Origin: Notospermus geniculatus
Taxonomy: Eukaryota > Nemertea > Pilidiophora > Heteronemertea > Lineidae
Assembly (NCBI GenBank): GCA_002633025.1
Contig: NMRB01002508.1
Location: forward strand, 1 to 64,000
Direction of reading: 5' to 3'
Length of the DNA: 64,000 bases
Shown here piece after piece: positions 57,201-64,000 of this stretch. A program made the position numbers and the translations under genes. The notes under the pieces are model-generated. The model saw nothing but the letters and a program-made list of their open reading frames with translations, was not told the origin of the DNA and did no database searches. The stretch's first letter is position 1, and each line of letters opens with the position of its first letter.

Positions 57201-58515
57201 CACATTGAAAGACTCAGTGCGTCTTCCGGTAACCGTCAGTCTCTCGGCGGGTATATTTCGTCATGTTGTAGACTACAACATAATATTTCGTCACGACGTA
57301 GAATACATGTATTTATTGTTTTAACAATAAATATGTGTCCAGTTAAAAAAACCTCAGGTGACATAAAAAAGGAAGGCTGCTAATTAGCAACGGTAGTCCT
57401 ACATGTACGTCATCGGTTGTTGATATTCATCTCCAAGATGACGCTTAAAGTGCACTGAGTTTCTTGTATAGCGTGCCTACCGTGTTACTTGGCATGTTGC
57501 AGTGATTTGATAACGGAACCTGATTGATGCTGAGTGTGGTCTCCGGCGTGTTGAAATTCGCAAATACGTCCCCACCTGTAGTGGAATACTTACATACAAT
57601 TTTCAGCTCGTTTCCATTTCATTATTTTAGAATAAAAAAGGACCCTTTCCCAAAGGAAATTTTAATTAATACCAAACTGTATCATTTATAATTAGCATTT
57701 ATAATTTTAGCTCTGGTCGTGATATTTTGACAATGGACTTTTAATGGTCCTCTTCACAAGATGAAATGCCTAATAACAAAAAAGAAGCCACGTACGTCTC
57801 TTGGGGCGGAATTTGTATCTTTTCAGGTCCTTCTTTCCCCCTCCGAGCTTGATCTCCTCAATTTCACTGCTTCTGTTAATTGCACAGCGGAAATTGGCTT
57901 TCCAGGCGGTGTAATCCTCTTCAGGCCATGTCCCATCTTCTTTTTGCTGATACCGCCCCTTGTAGACAGCCCATTCCTAAAGTATACACGGAACGATAAT
58001 TTAAGAAGAGATCGTACGTCAACTACAGACAAAGTAGGCTGACTAAATTCATCTTTGTGGATAGAGTGGCTTGTGTGGGTTTGGTGGTAAAGATACATTA
58101 AATACTCGCTTCAACATCAACAAGATTCTTTCAACAACAACAATAGGAACAGTCAGCCGCGCGTATTGCCAAAAGATGGCAGCAAAGTTCTAGCGGACCA
58201 ATACAAAAGAAACTTCCCTTGATTGGTGCTCAATCAAGAATGAATGGGTCCGCTATATGCATTGAATTGGGCCGTAGTGACACCTATTGGTCAACTTACT
58301 GATAGCTTCTATTGTTGGTTAATATACAACACTTGTGTCCATACCTTGAACAAAATACCGTCCTCATAGGACCATTCAGGGCTGTTGGCGTGTAACCATA
58401 GCAACTCGAAAGTCCCCTCGTCCCTGTTGACCCATCGCAAGGGTTTCATGCATCCCGAATCGAGGCGTTCGAACAAAAATGTCTTCAGTAGTTTTTTTTG
58501 TTCTTTCGGTGGCAT
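51205..58515 (-). CDS. Interferon regulatory factor (IRF) transcription factor, complete, copy A
   Basis: Ten phase-consistent minus-strand exons: 58345-58515 (ATG at 58515), 57796-57976, 57481-57575, 57108-57183, 56761-56955, 56431-56502, 55937-56061, 55331-55482, 52038-52302 and 51205-51282. They total 1410 nt (469 residues). The N-terminal DNA-binding domain spans exons 1-2: SGCMKPLRWVNRDEG, FELLWLHANSPEWS, WAVYKGRYQ and AWKANFRCAIN, ending DLKRYKFRPK. Four of the five conserved Trp are present; the first is Phe. Exons 3-6 form a Pro/Ser-rich linker. The IRF-association (MH2-like) domain follows in exons 7-9: MCVWLRYRNKIISKTYV, GCKLIGTPSPMM, GNGLHLFCDTDGNIYATRLS, CRIYYADP and VKVFDRKTFMEKLDTW. 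A 25-residue tail (IKEVATAKVEEDIEEA) completes it. IRFs bind GAAA-type sites and act in immune and developmental transcription. The subclass cannot be assigned without a tree. Confidence 0.92.
52425..52600. repeat. GCAGTCAGCCGCG element, copy 2 (next to IRF copy A exon 9)
   Basis: CTATAGGAGCAGTCAGCCGC at the left and CTGACAGCTCCTATTGTCG at the right, about 120 nt upstream of the exon acceptor at 52302. Confidence 0.75.
52757..53116. mobile_element. GGCCCGTATGCACCAA foldback inserted in an older repeat
   Basis: GGCCCGTATGCACCAAAGTG and CGTTGGTGCATACGGGCC are the ends. The host text AAAACACA...AAGTGCAATAACT is continuous at 59468-59495. The core carries many TTAAACC words. Confidence 0.8.
53481..53642. 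mobile_element. GGGCCCGGTTGCAC foldback, copy 2, nested in an older repeat
   Basis: AGTTGCACGAAACTCACGAC at the left and GGAGTTTCGTGCAACCGGGC at the right. It interrupts GCTGTTGA...TGAAACTTGG, which is continuous at 59365. Confidence 0.85.
54261..54668. repeat. Foldback element, TAGAGAGGTTGCGCAC ends
   Basis: TTTTCCGACTCCGACTTCAA CTAC is mirrored by GTAGTTGAAGTCGGAGCCGA AGTCGGAAAGGTGCGCAACC. Confidence 0.85.
55783..55926 (-). repeat. Poly-G/GGGCAGTTGCCCC element, copy 2 (IRF intron)
   Basis: GCAGAAGACCTTTTTTGCCG and CATGAAAATCACGTTTTTTG mirror the copy at 11244-11390. It ends ~10 nt from an IRF exon donor. Confidence 0.7.
58134..58318. repeat. GCAGTCAGCCGCG element, copy 3 (IRF intron 1)
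   Basis: CAACAATAGGAACAGTCAGC at the left and ACTGATAGCTTCTATTGTTG at the right. Its right end is 26 nt from the donor of the DNA-binding exon. Confidence 0.85.
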
Positions 58516-59248
58516 CTTCTCTTTGAATACGTTGAAAGGAGATGGAAGCTACCAAATGAAATAAAACCTGGAAGTAAAGATTATAGGGGCCTACATCATT
58601 AATCGCCGTTTCCACGACGCAACATCTTCCGTTGTACATTATTAGGGCCTGTCACAGCTAAAATAGTTCTCAAAACGTCCTGCCCCGTCCTAAAAAATAT
58701 CGTAAAACGGGCTAGAACGTGCAACCCTTCGCAAAATAACGCCTCGATGTTCTGGAGCACCCTTCCCGTCCATGAAGTTCGTAAAAAGACTGTAAAAAGT
58801 TGCCACTACATCCACTCCGTTCGCACACAGTTTGAGCCCGTTCGGCAAAATTTTCAAGAACGTACTGAGAATTAGCTGAGTGTAATTGGGGCATTGGCCT
58901 ACATGTATTTACCTGTCGTTCGACGGAAGATAGCCCACGTACTTTTGCCTGGCTGGGTTTGGCAAATCGGACTGACTGAGTCCACATTTACAGCTGATCG
59001 AAATTCGAGATGAAAGGCCTTAAACCTGCTACTTAGTCCCCCATAGTAAAAACTGCAACAGAGAATTGAGTGGTCGGCGAAACATAGCTTTGGGAGCAAA
59101 ATAGATTCAAGTATTGGATTTGCAAGTGGGCTTAGGTCCGAAACCGAAACTGATTCTCTCGATCGGGAACCATTGGTCTAAAGATAGCCGAGGCCGTAGT
59201 ATCGGCACAATATCAATAGCAAGGTGCCTCTCTACGTGAGAGTATTTT

Positions 59249-60205
59249 TTAGCTCACTCGTGAGCTTTTACCGTCCTGCGGTGTCCGTCGTCGTCCGTCG
59301 TCGTCTGTCGTCGTCGTCCGTCGTCGTCGTCCGTTAGCAGGGCACGTTTCGTAACCGCTGGAGCTGTTGATCTGAAACTTGGTACATATATACCCCTAGG
59401 TCAGATGACCTATGACACCAAGTTTCGGTCCGATTCGATTCTTGGCTTGGCCTCCAGGTGGCCAAAACCAAAAACACAAAAAGTGCAATAACTCCTGAAC
59501 TAATGACTGGATCATCTCCAAATTTTTATCATAGGTGTATCTAACATTTTTATCATAGGTGTATCTAACATAACATAACATATATAACGGGTTTTTGATT
59601 TGACCTACTTTTCAAGGTCACAGAGGTCAAAGTTCTACAAAAGTGACGAACCTGCCACAGGTCCTCATTAGTTCACCGAGCATCTTCATATCTTGCATAA
59701 ACATGTATTAGAGGGGTACCTTCAAAACTACCGAGTTTCGGTCCGATCGGACATCCAAAATGGCCACCAGGTGGCGTAACCTGAAAATCATCCAAGTGCT
59801 ATAACTCAGGAACGGCTTGACCCAGAGTGCTCAAACTTGATATTTACCTCTCTCTAGGTGACCTTTACAAGCACGTCAAATTTCGGCCTGATTAAACTTC
59901 CAATATGGCCACCAGGTGGTGTAACCCGAAAATCATGAAATGTGCTATAACGCAGGAACGACTTGACCCAGAGCGCTCAAATGTGCTATGTGGCTCTCTC
60001 TAGATGACCTTTATGTGCATGTAAAGTTTTGGCCCGATCGGACATCCAATATGGCCGCCAGGTGGCATAACCCAACAATCATTGAAGTCCTGCAACTTGG
60101 GCATGACCTGACCCAGATTGCTCATAACTGACATGTACCTCTCTCTGTCATTACACTGTTATGTCCAAACGAGTGAGCACATGGTCCATGGACCATTTCA
60201 TTCTC
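59249..60205. repeat. ~950 bp repeat with CGTC microsatellite and ~145 bp internal units
   Basis: Starts AGCTCACTCGTGAGC with a CGTCGTC run, then AACTTGGTACATATATACCC and ACCAAGTTTCGGTCCGATTC. Three imperfect units follow, each with ATGGCCxCCAGGTGG, CAGGAACGxCTTGACCCAG and ACCTCTCTCT. It ends GAGCACATGGTCCATGGACC. Related text is at 52.6-53.5 and 54.8-55.1 kb. Confidence 0.8.
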
Positions 60206-60339
60206 TCTCAATGGGCAATTTATAGGGCCAAGAACGTCTTCTTGTCAACCCTCCGCTGATTGGGGAGTGAAAAGGACACGTTCTTGGCTCGACTCGAGTT
60301 GCGTTCTCGGCGTTTCTCGGGGAGTCAACAACTACATGT

Positions 60340-60840
60340 TGAACAATATCATCCACTATTCTGATTTCCATCGTTGAATTTATTTTGTTTCTTTCTTCTT
60401 CATCTCCCTGACGCTTTTCACGCCAGGAATAAAGCCAGCTGCACACTATCGCCACCGAGCAAAATCGGCTGTTGTCGCCAGCTGGTGTGCGCTTGACAGC
60501 AATCCGTGGAATCTTCTCGCGAGCGGTCGGCAATTTCGGAAAAAAGGTTTGGTTATCGCTGACGTTCGTTTAGATTTGGTACCACCACCGCGGAGTGTTC
60601 TATCTTTAGCAACAATCGTATTTTACTGTCTCCAGGTGTGCGGAATATTTGGCAGAGATAATGACACGGCATGAAGTCAGTGACGTCAACAAATTGCTTG
60701 ATTGATGTTTAGGTTGATTCCGACTTCGTGACGGGAAATGCCAGCATTTGTAGGTTGAAACGAACGAAGAACTCTCGAAATAACATTGTTCATATTTTAA
60801 TTCAACAATTTCATATGTACATGTACATGTATGTACATGT
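60340..60840. repeat. Segmental duplication, copy B (pairs with 48308-48860)
   Basis: It carries the same ordered landmarks as copy A and sits ~1.5 kb beyond the 3' end of IRF copy B, as copy A does for its own IRF gene at ~2.3 kb. Confidence 0.85.
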
Positions 60841-62337
60841 CACTGGATAGTTTACATTTGAAAGACACGATCGGGTTACATTTTTAAGTGTCACTTGGCA
60901 GTTGGCTCGGTTTCAGCCATTCTCCATGAAATCAGTGAAATCAAAAATAGATAAGAGAGTTATCTATTTTTGGTGAAATTCAATTGCTCCGAATGAGCAA
61001 CCGCCTTTCTGCAACGTTAGTTTGTATTAAGTTTATTCACCCTGCTTCGGCCAATTCCAAACTCACGCCAGCATCGAAAAAATCAAGCATGCCTGGTGTA
61101 CATGTAATTAAGTCTTGTAAATTGTGGCTTCTGTACATGAGTATTTCGTTTAACCTGCCAAAGTGACACATGACTAGTAAATTTTTAAACTAATGACGAT
61201 TGCATTCTCAATCACGATATTCAACAATATTTTGATAAGATTGAGAAAATGATCGTATGTCTTTTCTGGGGTATATAAGATGTATAACAACACACACATG
61301 CGTATATTGGGGCTGTCAATCATGCAAGTGTAACATCCCTGGTTGTTCACCGACTGCTGGTATCCTTCTACGGCGATAGGTTGACGGTAAGCCGCCATTT
61401 GGCAAAAGGAACACAGAAACAAGCTTGTGGATCTGTTTTCAAGCATTACCCAAACAAAGCGGGGACCGCTGAGCGTTAGAAACTCAGACAGACGTCACCT
61501 GCTTTAAAATCGTTTTCTGAACTTGTGACAGTTGACAAACACTGCGTTTAAGGGGGCGGCAGCCATAAGGAAGCGCACTGCAAATGGCGACTGAAAAACA
61601 ATTTATATTTTCTTCAAGCAAAAAGGTAGCATCGATTTCATGTATTTCTATGAAATTGCTACTCTTGTTCTACATGTACACATCTGAATTGAAAACGATG
61701 TGCTTTCTTTCATTAATCAGCTAATTAAGTAAACAATGAGACCCCCATTTGACTTTTTCGTCATAGATTTCTCGGCAACAACGCGACTGGGACCTGGCGT
61801 TTTATCACCAAATGTTGGGGAATGTGCAGGGCACGACGTTGAGTTAATTTGCAAATTCTAATTCTTAGTAATGATAATTATGTAATTTGTGCCAAAAATT
61901 GGTCAAAAATGAACTTTTTGAATATCTCCCGAATCCTCTTGAATAGTGAACAAATCTCAACGTCGCGCCCTGCGCACAAATATACTGCTGCCAAATGAAC
62001 AGAAACCACTGAAGTGCGATGCCTGATGGAAGAGAAAATCTTCCCAAAATTGTCATATTTTGGCCTAAACACGCCTACGCTTTTCGAAATACGCGGGCTT
62101 TTAAAGTAACCTCTATTGTCATTAAAATGAAGGCCTATGCGCACGGACGCACCGGGTGTACAAAAGCATTGTGCTGGACAATATTTTTGAAACAGAGGGT
62201 AGGTTTTGGCAACGAACCATGATCAGCTTGTCCTTGACGCCTAATTTTATTAACAATACATGGTTATTCATAAATAAAACGGTTCAACCTTCGACCGCCG
62301 CACTATTGACGGCGCTGTAGGTTTCCACTACCGCCCC
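60841..62337. other. No gene recognised, 3' flank of IRF copy B
   Basis: AT-rich DNA without convincing exons or inverted repeats. Confidence 0.5.
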
Positions 62338-63808
62338 TTAAAAAACAAAATTGTTAACAATATCAGCCGCCCCCTCAATGTCCTCCTCTACTCTCGCCGT
62401 CGCCACTTCTTTTACCTGAAAAAAAGGAATCCGAAGATACAAATGTATAAGTATTTTAATGTTGGAGCATAAACCACGCGAATTGCAACCCTCCCACAGT
62501 AGGAGTCATCACCTCGCTCCTCTTCATCCACTCACACAAACTTTGTGCGCGACCGGATATGAAGAGGAGCGACCGAAGCCCAACACCTCAGGAGATACTG
62601 AAGTTTGAAACGTGGGACGTTTTTTTAATAACCCGATATATGGCTTCGTCGGTTGAAACCGTACGACACCAAGTTCGAGACGATAAGCTTACATTCATTC
62701 GTTGTGCCCAACTCAAGGCATGGACGACGGTAACATTCACGTGACACTTGTTAATAGGCTTTGACAAGTTCCAACTTTCCCCAACGGAGAAAAGCAGAGT
62801 GACACTTGGTCGTTCTCCGCTGGTTCTGTCTTTCTCCCAGGCGTCGAGTTTCTCCATAAAAGTCTTTCGGTCGAATACTTTCACTCGTTGTTTCCTCGGC
62901 ATCAAGCCGGGCAGTCCTGCATTCTCCACTGTTGGGTCAGCGTAGTAGATGCGAGCACTGTAAATAAATGATTGACTATCTGTGACGTTGGAAAAAATCT
63001 AGTCCCGCGGAAAAGAAGAGATTTAAATTCGCCACGACATAGGTCTACGCGAAGCTGATTCCTTCTTTGTGGTGCTCATCATCCTCTGGCATTGTCTGGC
63101 AAATAGCGATGATGTTCATTTTGGTTCCTGAAGCCACCGCTAGGGCTAGAAGGCTTCGGTATTAGCTGCCATTTTATTGCTGACGTCATTGTAGGAGTCC
63201 ATTTTCAAGTAAAATTTCATTCTCCCCGGTCTAAAAAACGGCGATGATTTTGAGCTTTTTTTACAGATCTGCAACACATAGGCCTACAAGCATTCTCTCA
63301 TCAAGAAACGTCCTCGGTGTTGCCATTACGCGCGATTCGGCATGTTCGATTACATTTAGCACCCACGTAGCTACGGGTACCCCATTCTAAAAATAACCCG
63401 TGATGTCAACATAATGATCTATAAATAAATCCGCGACGAGTTTTATGTCGCGAAGATTATGATGGCGGCCAGAGCCGAAACCTTCTAGCCGGCTTCGGGA
63501 ACTAAAATGCGATACTCGCAGTTCCTCATTCGGCCGACGAGGATTTCTTTGCTACTAATTCGATGATTATATCAAGATGGTGCAAGACGAGCAGAGAAGA
63601 AATTAACGGTAATGTGTTTACTCTTCCATTGTACAACGTAAAAGCAACATTCTTACCCAGAGAGTCTTGTAGCATAAATGTTACCGTCTGTATCACAAAA
63701 CAGATGGAGTCCGTTTCCAAAATATTGTAAAACATCACTAGTTGCTTCTACACCTTTTTCGACCTTCATCATTGGGGAAGGTGTGCCGATCAGCTTGCCT
63801 CCTAGGAA
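62338..63808 (-). CDS. Second IRF gene, copy B, 3' half (runs off the right edge)
   Basis: Three minus-strand exons match the last three of copy A in size and phase: 63657-63808 (152 nt), 62693-62957 (265 nt) and 62338-62415 (78 nt, stop at 62338-62340). They encode the end of the IRF-association domain (GKLIGTPSPMMKVEKG, GNGLHLFCDTDGNIYATRLS, VKVFDRKTFMEKLDAW) and a diverged 25-residue tail (VKEVATARVEEDIEGA). The middle exon differs from copy A at only a handful of residues, whereas the last nine residues are unrelated. The Cys in GCKLIG of copy A is Gly here. The DNA-binding domain and linker must lie beyond 64000. The gene is a head-to-tail tandem duplicate of copy A. Confidence 0.9.
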
Positions 63809-64000
63809 CTGGAAAACATGAGTCAAACGTACGCTGCATTTTGACACAAAGCAGTGAAACAATGATGAAAAATAAAATTATTGTGTTGAAATGGGAGAGC
63901 CAATTAGGGTCGAAGAATAGGGTCCCGTGCGAACTGACTAGGCCCTGTACAGTATATATCGGAATCATAATGTGCCATGCTCATTTTGCGGGATGAAAAT

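Overview
This is eukaryotic genomic DNA from an animal. Genes are split by GT-AG introns, intergenic DNA is AT-balanced, and the window is densely littered with short inverted-repeat elements. The gene content (a DEG/ENaC channel with a 30 kb intron-rich locus, rhodopsin-type peptide GPCRs and tandem interferon regulatory factor genes), together with frequent TAGGCCTA and TACATGTA words, fits an invertebrate deuterostome. Amphioxus (Branchiostoma) is my first guess at about 0.6. This is inference; no species-specific marker was read. All gene models were assembled by hand from ORFs, splice signals and phase matching. Two N gaps (20578-20790 and 50051-50639) and single Ns at 5024 and 8470 show a draft assembly.

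Layout. 1-3.5 kb: three copies of a ~310 bp inverted-repeat element, then the last two exons of an unrecognised plus-strand gene. 3.5-10.9 kb: no gene, many foldback elements and a 600+600 bp palindrome around a single N. 10.9-40.6 kb: one DEG/ENaC sodium-channel gene on the plus strand with nine recognisable exons. One of its large introns holds a complete three-exon GPCR gene on the opposite strand (31.8-33.8 kb), and an expected Cys-rich exon could not be found there. 42.1-43.1 kb: an intronless rhodopsin-like GPCR. 44.0-44.3 kb: an exon-like ORF with a weak TNF-homology look. 44.9-47.7 kb: a five-exon secreted helical protein whose intron phases (1,0,0,0), 13-nt first coding exon, predicted four helices and six cysteines match the gene plan of vertebrate long-chain class I cytokines. 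51.2-58.5 kb: a complete ten-exon IRF gene on the minus strand (469 codons by phase-consistent assembly). 62.3-63.8 kb to the right edge: the 3' half of a second, tandem IRF gene. A ~500 bp segment downstream of the first IRF (48.3-48.9 kb) recurs downstream of the second (60.3-60.8 kb), so the duplicated unit includes flanking DNA.

The most interesting item is the candidate class I helical cytokine next to two IRF transcription factor genes. A second theme is the foldback elements: one small family is flanked by 11-13 bp direct repeats in all three copies seen, another element by an exact 20 bp repeat, and several elements are nested in each other, which gives relative insertion ages.
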